The notes: generated by a model from the letters alone, not told the origin. 64,000 nt of DNA from Coenobita brevimanus (GCA_032717465.1 CM064664.1:1988969-2052968); one strand, 5' to 3'. Counted from the first letter of the stretch, positions 26,901-41,900 are shown. Numbers and translations: made by a program.

Positions 26901-29900
26901 CACTACAACCAGCATCCTATCATAAAAAGTGAATTTACACTGACTGACCAAAGTAAAAGGTCACAAAGTGAATATGTGGCCAAGAATCATAAAAACAACT
27001 GTGCTTTTTTTCTCTTTCGCTTTACTGAACGATAAAATGCAGAAATAACCATAATCTATATATCATAAAGGTGAACGTAGGGAAGAGGAGAGTTATGGTC
27101 TTCGAGAGAAATGAAGTCACTGAATGTACAGTGAGGTTGGATGAGGAGGAAATGGAAAATGTGAGTGCGTTTAAGTACTTGGGTAGTGTAATGAGTAAGG
27201 ATGGAAGTTTAGAGAGTGAAGTGCTTGAAAGGGTCCAACAAGGAAGAAAGGTTGCAGGTTCTTTGAAAGCAGTGATAAGAAACGGGGAAGTGAGCATGAA
27301 AGTGAGAAAGTTACTGCATGATAGCACTGTGATACCAACTGTAACGTATGGAAGTGATGCTTGGCCCTTGTTGGAGGGACACAAGTCAAGAGTGAGAGCA
27401 GTGGCAATGAGTTATTTGACAGGAGCATATGGAGCCACATGGAGAGACAGACTGACAAATGAGGAGGTGAAGGAGCATTGTGGTGTGGATGCAGATGCAA
27501 TAGGAAGCGTTAGGAGAAACACACTGAAGTAGTCTGGCCATGTTGAGAGGAACAAGAACATGAGACTGATGAGGAAAGTGTATGTGAGTGGGGTGGAGGG
27601 GGGGGAGAGGGAGGGCGAGGCCAAGGATAAGATGGAGGGATGGAGTAGAAAGATATATGAGAGAAGGGGTGTAAAGGGGTGTATAAAAGTCCGCGTTGCC
27701 TAGAGGCAAAGGTGGGATCCTCTCTTCGGCTCAGTGGTGACGTGTGCGTGTATCAAGCATGAGGGCCTGAGATCGAATCTCAGCCAGGACAGTGTGATTA
27801 ATTTGTTAAGTTTCAGTTCGGTTATTACACTGGTTGGCATCGGTGTGGGATGTGAGGCAGGGTTTGGTTGGCAATTTGATGTTGGTCCTTGGTTAGCTGA
27901 CAGCGTCCCTGTCCTTACATCCCGGAGATGGGCTGTTTCGGTGTGGTCCGCAGCCTCCCCATGGTGGCCTCTGATGCTTACGCTACCTTGTGTATTCGAA
28001 ACTCACCAAATTAATCATCAAGGGGAGCAAAGAGGGATGTAATGGGGTGTATAAAAGCCCGTGCTGCCTAGAGGCAAAGTGGGGATCCTCTCTTTGGCTC
28101 AGTGGTAAAGTGTGCACGTATGATGCGCTGGGGCCTGAGATCAAAGCTCGGTCAGGACATTGTGATTAATATGTTAAGTTTCATCTCAGTTATTACAGGG
28201 GTGTGAGCTGGGAGTAGGGCAGTGAAATGGTGGGGGACAGGGTAATATGGAGGCTATTTGTTTGTGGCTACCCCTTACGGGATTTAGGCATCTGGCAATA
28301 GATAGATAGACAAATAGATAGATATCATAGTAAAGGTAATTTATTGTAGTTTTGCAGGGTTGAAACCAGATTTACATTTTTTTTTTTTTTTTTTTTGCCA
28401 AATATTTTTCTACGGCAAGGTATAACATTTTTCATTTTTGATTAACTTCATCTCATCATTTTAACACTCATTTTCTTTGTCTTCCTTTTTTGAACATACT
28501 TCGATAAAATACAACTATTCAGCTTTAAAATGGCACCAAATCCAACATTCTATCATGAAAAGTGTATTTACACAGAGTGATCAAAGAAAAATATCACGGT
28601 GCAAAGATGTGGGTCAGCGCGAGAGTGGCTGACTCTAGCACAGACATAATCCGCCCAGCCCAGAAACCTGATACAGTTAAGTTCATTATCCCACAGTGCT
28701 AGATGCTCCATCTCCTCCATAGTGGGTTCCCTAGTTTTTGTTAGGCACACAGCAGTCAGGATAGGCACAATCTATGATGTCACTAGGACAGTCTTAAATT
28801 TTTTCATTACGGCCAAAATCGTGGACTTGGGCAGCTTAGGGCCTTGGTGATCTTGCCTGCCCCCTGCAATCCCTATGGCACTTGACAATGTGCAATTTCA
28901 CATCAAGGGAAAGGCTATGCCTCACACTTTTAGGCTTGACTTCAGCGCCATCAGTAGCAGCACACTTTTCACTCGAGGTAGTACCAGACATGATTTCCAA
29001 GTCACATGTTTTAGTATTTCACACACAAAAAGTTTTCTCTCCATTTAACATCACACACTGCATTATTCATTGTGCACTTGCACTGTTATCTGGTGAGACC
29101 AATGGTGTTTCGATGGCCTTGCACACATAAGATGGTGATGTAACATTGGGAATGCAAAGGAGGCAATCACAACTGCAGGACAAGTGAGTCAGTGGATGAA
29201 AGTGGACAAGCAAGATAGGGTCTTCAAAGGGATGGTGTGAAGGAGGCCACAAGAACAGAGGCCTAAGATGGGGGTTCTGCGCATGCAAAAACTGGATGAC
29301 CATCTTGAGTGGAATATCTGACTGTCAGCTTGTGTGTGGCACCGTGTCTACATGGAACTGTCGTACCTGGCCATCACAATTATACGGGCTAATTCCACCA
29401 TCGTTGTGCTGAGACTGAGAGTAACTTTTATTTTAGTGTTCTGTGTTCTATCAATTTATTGTGTACTAAACTGTCGTATACCAAGGCATGACAATACACA
29501 AGTGTGTTTTCTAACTGATGGATTCAGTTTCTTTAAGATGGTGTTTTTTTTATTTTTTTTTATTTTACACTTGTTGTTACCAGACATTTTACCCAGCTTC
29601 AGAGAGTGCCCAGGTAGTGATGAAATTAATGAAGGCTGCATCTAATCCTTCTGGTTCAAGAAATTTCCCCTAAGTGGATTATAATCATCTGGAAGGAGAA
29701 AGTACTAAAAAAAGTATCAAGGGGTTAGAACTACAAGGAAAAGAGCAACAACAATTCAAAGCACCTACCAGTGACATCCTCAGAACTGAAGGTGAACTCG
29801 TCAACATATACCCTATCAAAGCGCCCCTCTGGTTTGGGTATCCATACCCCGTACACCTCCAGCTGCTTGCCTTCCTGGTACCAATGGTTCGATATCCATG

Positions 29901-32900
29901 AGTCCTTTGCTATCTGGATAAGGTTGTAGCAGTGGTAGGTCCATCTGCAGGCCAGAATAAAAGGTATGGAAAAGGAATATGGGACAGAGTGTGGAAGACA
30001 GGAAAGAGAGGGAAAAGAAAAAATAATAAAACTAATGGTCATGAGACATAATGATGATGATGATGATGATGATGATAAAGACAATGATGATGATGGTATT
30101 TACTTTACCTCCAACACATACCTAGATAAGGCTGTGGCACTAGTACTTCATCTGTGGGGCAGGATATGAGGAAGGGATAATGGAGAATAGGAAGTGTACA
30201 AGTACAAAGAGAAAACCGATAGCTGACTGATGATAATTATAATAATAAGTTTTTATCTGGCTATGGATGATGAATTAGGTAATGGTGGGTCAATATGGGG
30301 GCAAGATATGGTAGACAGACTAGGATTATGGCAGGAATAATGGATGATGGGAAGGATAATGGAGAAAAGAAAAAAAAAGCTGATCATGAGAAATTTTATG
30401 TCTGATACTATGAGTGTCTGGATAAAGGAATGACAGGTTCTTATGAGGTCAGGAAAAGGATGAGGGACCAGGGAAAAGGAAGGAACAAGTACTGGACAGG
30501 AGAATGGAAAAAGGAAAGAAAAAAAATTGAACCTGAGAGAGGGAGTTTGGGTAGCAAGAGAAAGAGGTGGTGAGGTTGTGATGAATAAGTTTGGAGGCGT
30601 TTTTGTCATGGCTACCATGGATGAACTCTGAAAATAGGTGTTCCTGAATACACAAAAATTAGTTACATTACTGTCCTTACTGTTAACATAATTAGATAGA
30701 TAATTAGACAAACAGACAGACAGACATAGGTACACAGACATACAGACGAATAGAGATCGAGATATAAAGATAGATAGATAGATAGATAATTCTATTTTAT
30801 AAGGATTATATCTTTAATGTCCCATCAGATGCACAGAAGCATTGGGCTAGGCTTCTCAGCACAGCCATTTAAGGCCAGAATAACCAGTTACTATCCCAAG
30901 TGGCCTTATGTGATCAATAACCTCCAACCACTTTTTACATTTACACACTTCATGGCCAAGTTTGATTACTTGTGATGCTGAGGCTAACAAATACTCTGCA
31001 AGAGGCAATACTGTATACTATGCTGTTGCTGAAGGGAATAAATGTATTGCAGAGGTAATGAATTATAATCTTTGAGCCAAACAATTCACAGGTTCTGAAA
31101 AAGACAATGTTATGGGAATGAGATGAATTAGCTTGTTGCAAGAGTTAATACTTTCTGTACCATATAACTAAATTATGGAGCCTGGTGGTTTAGTGTGTAA
31201 TTAAGGTGCTCCAACTGGATTGAGCCTGGGCAGGTTTATATCCATGGGGTGGTTGGGGTTTACTGCCACTCAGGGATGTGTGAGGCTGGTCATGCTCATT
31301 TTAAATGTCACAAAAAACTTGCCTAGCCCCAAGCTCCTATGTTCCTCATAGGGCAACACATGATTACATGATGAATGAATGAATAATTTCTGTGGGTAAG
31401 GATAAAAATGGATAAGAGAGTAAAAGGAGATGAAAATAATCCAGAGCAACCTATCTCATTATGCAAAGTTTCATATGGATAACAAGAATAAGGAAATTTT
31501 CAATATCTCTCTCTCTTACCTGTCACTAGAATATGGCTGCTGGTGCTTAAATGTTATGGTGTCCACTCGATCCCTACGCCCATCATGCCACAGAAACCTC
31601 ACTAGCATGTCATCTTGAGTGTTGCCAAGAAGAGCAAAACACAGCTGAAAGGTAAATAACAACATTTGGTAATAATTATAACAATAATAAAATTAAACTA
31701 TTATCATTATCGTACTGCTACTGCATTATTTCTATTATCATTATCACCATCATCATCATTGCAATACTGTACAGCACTTTTTCTAACTAATTACATGGAG
31801 GTGGGTAGATGCTGAGCTCAGAAAATGGGGAAACAAAGAGGAATGAGAAAATATTATCCATTTAATTCTAAAGACCTTGCATAATGTTAATAAAATATTA
31901 TGCTCAGACAGAACAGAACTGTTAAGTTGGAGGCAGAACTAACTGTTTATGTTGGAGGCAGAATAAAATTGCTTAAGTTGAACAGAAAAAAAAATTTGCT
32001 TAGTTGGAGTAAGAAAAAAAAAAAAAAAATACAGTACTAAGTTGGAGGCAGAATAAATCTGCTAAGCTGGAGGAAAAATAAAGAGCTAACTTGGAAGCTG
32101 AGAAAAAATGGTTGTGTTGAAGGTAGAAAAAAGTTGCCAAGTTGGAAGATGAATAAAATTGCTAAGTGGGAGGCAGGATAAAATTGCTATGTTGGAGGAG
32201 GAATAAAGTTGCTATGTTGGAGGCAGAGTATAACTGCTAAGTTGGTGGAAGAATAAAACTGTTAAGTGGGAAAGAGAGTGAAAGTGTAATCTGAGAGACC
32301 ACTGCTGATTAGAAGGGGTAAGTAAGAATGCCCTCATCCCTTCTCTAAATATTTAAGTTATAAAGGCTATAGGCTACAGCAGACCTTCACTATATTGAAC
32401 TTTGACAGAATGAATTTTGGATTTACTAAATGCCTCAGAGCCCACCAAAGTTTAGCTGGTGAAACAACAACAGCTGATAAATGGGGTTTAGGAAATGGAG
32501 AGATGGTATGGGGCACAAGGGCTTAAGGGTAAATGCAGATAAAACAAACGTGATGATATCTAGGGTTGGTGGCGGTACTGTCAAAGACGAGGGAAAGGGG
32601 CCATGTGCAGTTTGCCACAAGGGTGCGGGAAGTAATTCCATCTTGTGTGGTGTTTGTGATAAATGGGTGCATAAGAGATGTGGTGGTATCAGAGGCAGAC
32701 TGCGAGATAATGCTGATTTTATGTGTACGGCGTGTTGGGGAGAACAGGTGGAGATTGTCAGATGTGAAAGAATTGAACTTGCTGGTGAATCTCTTGAGTG
32801 TGTGGAAGAGTTTTGTTATTTGGGAGACATGCTGTGTGCTGGAGGTGGGGCTGGAGCTACCTCTGTGGCTACGGTGAGAAGTGGTTGGAAGAAGTTCAGG

Positions 32901-35900
32901 GAGCTCTTGCCTCTCCTGACATTGAGGAGACTCTCCCTATGTGCTAAGGGGTCTTTGTATGCAGCATGTGTTAGGAGTGTAATGCTGTATGGCAGTGAGA
33001 CCTGGGCAGTGAAGGAGGAGGATATTCACCGGCTCAGATGTACAGAAATGACAATGATTAGGCGGATGTGTAGTGCGTCCCTGCGTCCAAGGTCTGGGGG
33101 AGCTGGGTTCACGATGGAAGAGTTGAGAGGTAGGATGGGACTGGAGTGTATTGGTGTTGTGATGAGGAGAGGTAGATTGAGATGGTTTGGACATGTGGAG
33201 AGGATGGGGGATGCTAATTGGGTGAGGAAGGTGAGAAGTGTTAATATTGGGGGTGGGGTTACGAGAGGCAGACCGAGAAAGACATGGGACGAGGTCATTA
33301 AGTGTGACCTCAGGGTTAAGGGACTGAACAGGGAGGCTGCAATGGATCGTGCAGCATGGACAGCTGCCATTAGGTGACCAAGGCCGATGCATGCAAGCGT
33401 GTTGGAGCCTTTAAAAACGAAACGAAATGAATCATGTCACCCTTCTAAACACCTCTGAACCTGCTGAGCTATTTTTCAGCTATACCAAACAATGGTCCAT
33501 AAATGGGGTGCATTACGCAGCCCTTCAGAACTGCTCTTCATGTGCAAGGTGACTCAGAGCACACTTGTCAAGATTGGCAGCAGTTCCCACCCACTTGGAC
33601 TAGGTTGGAGACCTGCTGATGGGAAAAGGTGACGAACTGAGCTATATGTGGGCTGCCTCTGGTAGGACTGGGAGGGACCAGAGTTTGTGGACATACTGTA
33701 TCGCAAGTAATCAGCCCCAGTCTTGCCACATCCTTTGTTGTGTTCGCCACATCCTTTGTTGTGTTCAGACAACCGTGTTCGCATCTCACGTCTCTCACCT
33801 TTGCCAAGTGTTTTTCCATTGTCACTGTGAATAATGGCTTCTAGTAAGTAATCTCCCAACACCTCTTCTGGGAAGGCCAAGAGGAGGAATCTTTCCTGTG
33901 CTGAGAACCAGACAAGACACCAGAGCCACCACAAGTCTTTACTGCCAACAGTGATGATGAGTGACACTTTGCTCAGTGCACAGCATACGAGTGGCAATGT
34001 AAGTAGTGTACCTATATAGGTACCTGTACAGTGTACAATACATGTGTTTCCTACCCTTTTTACTCTAACTTGGCCTGAAATTGCCCTCTTCCCATTGTGA
34101 TTACTGAGTTGTAATAAAATATTAAAGTAATACTGTACTAATCATGAAGTGCTATGACAAGGATGTTAAAGATGCTACAAAAGAGCAAAATTGTGGGGAA
34201 AGTTAATGTAAAATGGGCATAGTGTTCATTTTTAGTACTAGAATAAATTGTACTCATTTACTTTCAAACATAAACTTGGATTCCCACCTGGGGAGGTGGG
34301 CTCAGATTTACTGAACTTTTGGCTTTATCAAACGAGGCTTCGTCCAAGTTAGTTCAGTAAGGTGAGGGTCTACAGTATAACAGGTCCTTATTCTTAACAT
34401 CTTTTGGTTGATCCCAAAGTCTAATCCATGACTGGTGACTTATTACTTCAAATATTTTCTTGTTACACTGATATATTTATGTTCAAGTACAATCTGTAAC
34501 AGGAGCAATGTAAAAGACATGAATATGGGAATATATGCCCCAGGACAACATAAATATCTCACTGTATACAGTATTATAGCTGAGAGCAGAACTGTGAAAC
34601 ATTCATCTAATAATCCCTTCACAATTTCAAGATTACACATGTAATCATGTACAAGATTTCCTATGAGAAAAATGCAGCAACGTAAAACTATACTCTAGTC
34701 CATGCCTAAATATGAAAGACTTACAAATCACTCCATCAAAAAAAAGTGTTCCCCTGAACTTGCCTCTGTCCTAGCTAAATTATTCAGACTATGCATACGT
34801 ACTTCTTTATTCCCAAATTCATGGAAAGAAGCCAATATCCACCCAGTTCCGAAGAAAGGAAGTTCGTCTGACCCCTCCAATTACAGACCAATAGCTATCA
34901 CATCTTCTCTTGGTAAGGTATTTGAAACTTTAATTAATAAGCATATTGTTAAACATCTTGAATCCAACAAATTAATTAGTGATAGACAAAACGGTTTTCG
35001 CCACGAAAGATCCACCATTGACATACTCAATCTCTTAACTCATACCATCCATCAATCAATTGATCTTTTTGGAGAAACTCATGCAGTAGCTCTTGATATC
35101 TCTAAAGCTTTTGATAGAGTATGGCACCGTTCCCTGATGTCCAAACTCCCTTGCTATGGACTAACGTCTTTTGTTCCTTTGATTTCTTCTTATCTTAGTG
35201 ACAGGAAAATAAGAGTAAAAGTAGATGATGTATATTCGAATTTCCACTCAATTAACGCCGGCGTGCCACAGGGATCAGTTCTGGCGCCAACCCTATTTCT
35301 GGTTCATATTAATGATCTCTTATCTGTCACTCACAATCCCATTCACTCATATGCAGATGACTCAACACTACATAGTTCATTCACACTCAGACATCCATTT
35401 ACAAAGTCTAATATCTCTACCTCTCAACTCAATACAGCCATCTCCATAAATCAAGATCTATCTACAATCAGTGAATGGGGACAAAACAACCTTGTCTCTT
35501 TTAATGCTAGTAAAACTAAATACAGTATATACAGTTTACTAATAGACAGATATTGCCAGATTCGTACATTACCTTCAGTGCTACTAATGTTCCCATCTCC
35601 AAAAGTATTGAAATTCTTGGTGTCTCACTTAACAGTGCCCTCAGCTGGACCTCTCATGTCAGATCACTTGCTAAAACCGCCTCAAAGAAACTTGGATTAT
35701 TGTACAGAGTCCGTAACTTCTTCGCCGATGAGCAGTTAGCTATAATTTATAAGAGTCATGTGCGCTCTCAGCTTGAATATTGCTCACCCTTGTGGAATGG
35801 TTGTGGAGAGGTTGCATTAAGACAACTAGACAAAATTCAGAATAAAGCTGTTAGAATCATTAACAACCCTGCCATTACATATAAACTACCTCCCCTGCAA

Positions 35901-38900
35901 GTAAGAAGGAATGTTGCCTTGCATTATTTTACAGATATTTTTTTGGCAAATGCTCAGACGAAGTTGCGTCCATGGTGCCACCTCTCCATGCCTTCCCTCG
36001 TGCTACACGGGCATCTGGTAGCGCTCATGACTGGAATGTCACTCAACCATATTGCAGGACTTCTGCCTATCAGAATTCTTTCATTCCCCGAACTGCATCT
36101 CTCTGGAACTCGCTTCCCCAGAGTTGTTTTCCTCCAAATTTCAACCTACAACTGTTCAAGTCTAACTGTTACAGATATTTTATGAACAGAGGACACCAGT
36201 AATCTGGTGTACGGATTTTTTTTTTTTCTCCATTTGTTTTTCCTTCCTCCGTTCTGTTATTTAAAAAAAAAAAAAAAAAAAAATGTGCATGTATCCTTAG
36301 TCTGTGGCAATCTGGGTCACCAGGCCATTTACAACTTAAGATTACGGAATTAGTTCAAAGTGGAACATATGACAGTTCCATGAAATTAATGGCTTACAAT
36401 CCTGGGACACAGCACTAATCTAACAAGAAGTAGGGCATACACTATCAGTGATGCAAACCTCTTGGCACATTTGCTACTTTTTTTACTACACCACAAAGCA
36501 AAATTTAAAGTCAGTGAAGACACTTGTTGCCCTCTCAAAATGGTTCAGTAATTACCCACTACTGAACTGTGATCATGGTGATTAAAATCACTGTCATACA
36601 GTAACCACTAACACTGTTTCTGTTTTCTCACACAGTACAGTATATAAAGTACTAACATAAGGGTAGGTGTTGGCATCCATCTCCCCCTTATTACTGCTGA
36701 GGTAAATGCGAGGATCAGAACTATGGACATGTCTCACACGCCTGTGGGAGAAGCCAGATTAGGCTGGGTTAAGCTGGGTCAGATTGGTTTAAGTCAGGCT
36801 ACAAAAGAAGTTAGGTTCAGAGGAAAAAAAGGAAATACTGTAATGTAATATGCTATATCTCAACTACACAGAATATTCCTGGAACTGCACCAATCCCATC
36901 AGGTAATGTTTAGACAAGAAGTTGTAAGATCTTACTACTGTACTATCCCATGAGTTCATTCATGTCAGGGGGGACTTCTTGTAATGAAGTGCTCAAATGT
37001 ATTTCCATTAAACACCTCAATATGACAACATATTTTACCTCTTGTGCTTCTACCACATGATCTTATTCTGTGCAGTGGCTACCCCTCAGAATCAGGGAGT
37101 TTTGTTATGCTGGTACTGTACAGTGGAAGGATACTGATCTATCAATTAATGGGCCTGGATTCAGTTTCCACTAAGTTTTCAGATGACTTTCAATCATAGA
37201 ATTGTGTATCAATTGTGGCCAAGTTTGACCAGACAGGGATCTTCATAACAGGCTATAAGACAATACGGCAGTATCTATCTACAAAATCGTAAGAACAACA
37301 GTAAAGCCAATACTCCACCTCCCATGAACCCAACCAATAATTTCTCCTGCCAGTCCCAGTAGGATAAAATGAGAATGATCACTAGTCTACCTAAACTATC
37401 AGAAATACCAGCTAGAATAATCTCTGTTTACTGCAATTTGTAATGAGAAACATGAGATATGAAACTGTCATACATAGTTACTAGACTACTGCAGAAATTT
37501 CCTTTGAGATCATACACCAGAAAAGATAGTTAAGCTAGAATAATCCTAGTCAACTGTAATCTGTAATGAGAAACTATGGATACCTATAATATTATCATAA
37601 AAAACTAATATACTGCATACCAGTATATTTCCTTAGAGCTCTTACAAAGAGAACAGACACAAACTTTAAAGATGACAGACATGAAAGTTTTTTTTATCAT
37701 AATCACTTCTGCAAAATTTAGAACAGTTTATATTTTCATCATTCCAGCTTGAACATGCTTAGCTGGAAAGCTGAATGTAGATTATGTCTACATGACAAAA
37801 CCCAATTTTAAAAACTAGCCCTTAATACTTATACTGTACAGCTTTAAAGACATTTTTTTTTTTAAATCATAGTTTGACTGAACAGGAAATGCTCTACTTT
37901 ATTACACTGAAAACTAACATCCACCCATCATCTTCTATCATTCCATCAGGAGAATAACAGCTCAGGGCTATGCTACTGTTAAGATGAGTTACAGTACCAG
38001 TTACCTTCCACAGCTGCATTAAGTGGGCAGTATGCAACCAATCTTCTGATTTAAACCATTCTGGGTCAAATCTGACTGGAGCACCTCAACCTGCTAGACC
38101 ATCAGGCATCCTTTTACTGCATACAGTATAAGGCTACCACCTAACTCAAAAATGTAATGGGGGGTTAATTCTACTATGTTCAAGCTGAACAAAATTAATG
38201 TGCCTTATTATCCTGTCTCTTTAAAGTTCAGTAACTAAAAGAAATATCACCTTTTGACCCTCAATCTGATTAGCTTCAAAGACTAAGTTCTGTTAATCCC
38301 TAAAGTCTAATGAAGTACAGTACTTTAAACAATATTCTTGTAATCTCCTGATGATTTGGCTCACCTAAAGATATGCTTTTCAAACAAGATGGGCTAGACA
38401 CAGCTTTCATAAACCTCCTCGATACAAGAGGAGGTCTCTCGTGAACAGCATCAAATTATCTTTTGTTAGCTAAAATTAAATAAAAGCTGTCATCAGACTG
38501 ATGGGTTTAAATGATCTTTATATAATTTTTTCCTTTCTCTAGATATAAGTAATTCCTATACTTTGTACTCTATTGCCTTTCAGCCCTCACCTGCCACAGA
38601 AGGGGGGCACCACATCTGTATCTTTTCCCAATATCCCAGGCAACTCTTCATCCTCCTCCTCAAAGCTTGTCTTTTGGATGAGCTTTGGATTATCCCCATT
38701 AAGCACACACTTTTGTTCTGTCAGGTCCTTCAGCCCGTTACGTACCTGGTTGGGGTAAATATGGTGTTGTTATAACCAATCATCACCATCAGCAGCAGCA
38801 TGTCCCACTTTGGGATGGGGTGAAGTAGCAAATCATGAAATACAAAACACATTTAAGGGAAATTTCTGAATAGTATTGCCAATGAAATGGGCCAGACACT

Positions 38901-41900
38901 CATTCATACAGTACATCAATCATGCCCCTTGAAGCTTGGTTCCATCTCACAGATCTAGCCATCAACACATTCTTTTGTCTTTTGGGGGCATTTTTTTTTT
39001 TTATGGATATGCTCCTTATATGCCTGCCAAAAAAGAATAAAATACAAAAATTAACATAAGTGTGCACAAAAAGGGAGAATGAGGGGAACAAGGCCAAACA
39101 TGCACTAAAGAAGAGGAAAGGACTCTATAACACTCTATCATAACCACGGCACCCATGACATAAACTCACCTCATCAGCATCAGACACATTAACTGCATCT
39201 GAGCTGAAACCATTAACATAGAGTTTCGCCATGCCACCATCCCCATTAACAGTGATCATTAGTGTCTCATACACTTCTCTGGGATTGAGGGTGACTTTCT
39301 GCCTTTCATCAATGCCATGTCTCGCTTGAGCGTATGAGTATTTGGCGTTGAAGTCATGCATCACCAGCCGGAAAAGGTACCTGTCTGAAATATCACAAGT
39401 TTCATAAGACAAAAAGCCTCCTTGCATTTTTGGGCAGGGGACAGAGCCATGATTAAATGGATAACATGCTTATCATAAAATGAGAGCCTAGAGTGTAAAT
39501 GAATTCCTAAAAACTATCTCTGAACCATATATACTACACACAGATACACAAATATCTATAGAAACCTATGATCTGATTCATTATCATTCTTTAGAAATCT
39601 TACAAGAACTTTGTAAACTCTGGTGAAATATGACCTGCCTATCTATAATGTCACATGAGATGCTGTGATGCCTTAGAGCACTGAGTTTCCCTTTATATAA
39701 ACAATTCCTAATCAGGTTAAAAAGAAAGAGGGAAACTAACAATCAATCCTTTATTATCCCTTTTAGAGCAAAGGAGGATCCAAGACTAAGCTACTGTAGT
39801 CTAGATTGTTGAAGCTGTAGAAACCCATCCTCCTTTCCTACTAGCATCTAGATTACAGAAAAACCCTGAGTCACCTCCTAGATTTGCGGAACATTAACAC
39901 ACACTCATCTCCAATCCCAGACCTTTCTCAATCATGTCTAATATGACATTCATATATGGCTAACAACTCTGGTCTCTAATGTGCACTAAATTCATATTTC
40001 TCTAAATAATTACTCACATCATGTGAAGGGTAAGGATGTGGAGAATCGGGAGGGAAGGGGCAGGCAAGTTGGGGGGGAATGGGAGGAAGGAATGGTCTCT
40101 CCTGATTTTGCACTCTGTTCAAGACAATATACTGTATATACAATAAAAGATCTTCCTTTTGACCAAGTAAAGCCTGGTACACTTGTAAGTCATCATATCA
40201 CATTATTTGAATACTCACACACCTGGCACAAATCACAAACAGTAGTCACACAACAACAAATTACCACTCTGGTCTTACCATATGATCGAAATCTGATCTC
40301 AAAGTATGCTGGAGTGTCCTTCATCATTGTAAACTTTTCCTTATACTCATAATAGCGCTGTTGGAGAATGAAGAAAAAAAAATTACATAAGCATCTTATA
40401 CCATGCCTTGGAACAGAGGCAGAAATGCAACTAAAAACACTGTAATTTTTGCTGTACAGTATGCTCATTATCACTTAACACAGCCTTCCTCCTTTCTGTC
40501 CCCCTTACAATGACGTGCCTCCTTTGATGAAGAGAGAGACCGGACACTGAACATTTAGGAGATTGCACAAGCTCCTTCGTGTTCAGTTAAATACAATGTT
40601 AAATCACCATCATCATCTTGACCTCTTTTTACCACATTAAGATAGGACAACAATGAGCTTAGGAAGAAAGGAAAGAGAATGAAAACAATAAAATACTGAT
40701 ACAGCATGCTCACTACCTTCCAAATTTCTGTCTATTACATGTAAATGAGTCATGATGTATATATAAACTTATTAATCAAAATATAGTAAGCTTGGCCTTA
40801 AACTCAGGCACTGTGAAATGGACCACAAACTCTATAAATATACTGAGATGGAACAAAAACTCAAATAATGTATACAAAGATTGGTCACAGATCATAAAAT
40901 GACAAATACTCAACTAAAATAGACAATAAACTTAAGCATAATGAGTCATAAATTCATTTACACTATGCTGAACCATAAGTTAATGTTACACAGAAATGGG
41001 TCATAATCTCAAAAATGTCCACAGCTGATCTCAAAAGTACTTCCACAGTTCTGTTATGTGTTAACTCCTAGATGAATTATTCTATGACAAAAATGAGGGG
41101 GCACTCTCCCCCCCTGGATCAACCTGAATGCAGCTGTCTCCCACTGCTAGGCACAGAGTTCATATTTTCCTCATGTTGGCAACTCAGGTTATAAAACTTT
41201 TTTCCCATCTTCACTGATGGCTTGCACGTTCTCCTTGTAATGAACTATAAAAAAGCTAATTTAGCCTTGGTTCAGTGGCTACTTCTCAAAATTAGATCTC
41301 GCAGGACCTACAATTGATTTCCATCCCAATCAATGACTTAGTAAACCCTTGCTATACCAGAAGCAGCCCAACCTGGGGCTATGGTGAACTCTGTGAGCCT
41401 ATCTAATAGCCTTTAAATATATCAAATACTGTAAAATGCATTAACTGAGGTAATGCACTTGACAGACTGAACAAAAGGAAAGTAATGAGTAATATTTGAT
41501 GCTTTTCCTGTTCTGCTGTTTATTACTTAGTGGAAACATTTAATACTTATTTATACAGTATCAAGATACAGAGTGTAAGCACCACAAAAAACTGATGTAT
41601 AACTACAACTCATTAGGTATCTACCAAACTATGATTTTGTATAAATCATACCTGGGGTCAACATAGTACCCCCTAATGAACATCAGCTATATTGAATTAC
41701 TGGCTATATCATCTGGCTTTATCCTAGTTAGTTTGATATATTGAGGGTTTGTTGAAGTATGTCGAGATCTCTTATGGTTACTACACTCCTGCTACCTAGA
41801 GTTCAGCAGTGTCTTTGAAGGAACTCTATATGCCAGACCTGGAGGCCAGAAGGCTGGCATGATCTTCTTATGGCATAACCTGCCATTTTACAAGAACTTT

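Larger units (their letters stand above)
25960..28600. repeat. ~360-bp tandem repeat, three units, two carrying LINE insertions
   Basis: Landmark CAAGGTATAA[AC] at 26004, 26782 and 28416, always preceded by CCAAATATTTTTCT[AG] and followed by TTTTTGGTTTTTGCC[TA]AA, CATACT[AG]CGATAAA, CTATTCAGCTT[TC]AAAAT and TTTACACAGA[CG][CT]GATCAA. Subtracting the LINE-B fragment and the LINE-A fragment gives periods of about 357 and 379 bp. No ORF. It may be a small satellite or the sub-terminal repeat of a DNA transposon. Confidence 0.75.
32377..34375. mobile_element. Tigger-like DNA transposon fossil with TA target site, interrupted by LINE-D
   Basis: Left end CAGCAGACCTTCACTATATT after TA (32375-32376) and right end complementary to CTGTAGACCCTCACCTTACT before TA (34376-34377) form imperfect ~24-bp terminal inverted repeats. 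Near the right end an ATG followed by codons resembling the start of a Tigger transposase (A-S-S-K ... S-P-N-T-S-S-G-K-A-K-R-R-N) is seen around 33835-33895. LINE-D occupies 32488-33430. The element is decayed and has no intact ORF of its own. Confidence 0.6.

Noticed and set aside
27727..27790. A-box and B-box sequences as a possible tRNA gene (also 21509-21570, 44502-44560)
   Set aside because: No acceptor-stem pairing or anticodon arm could be built, and the sequences recur inside interspersed repeats; they are tRNA-like SINE heads.
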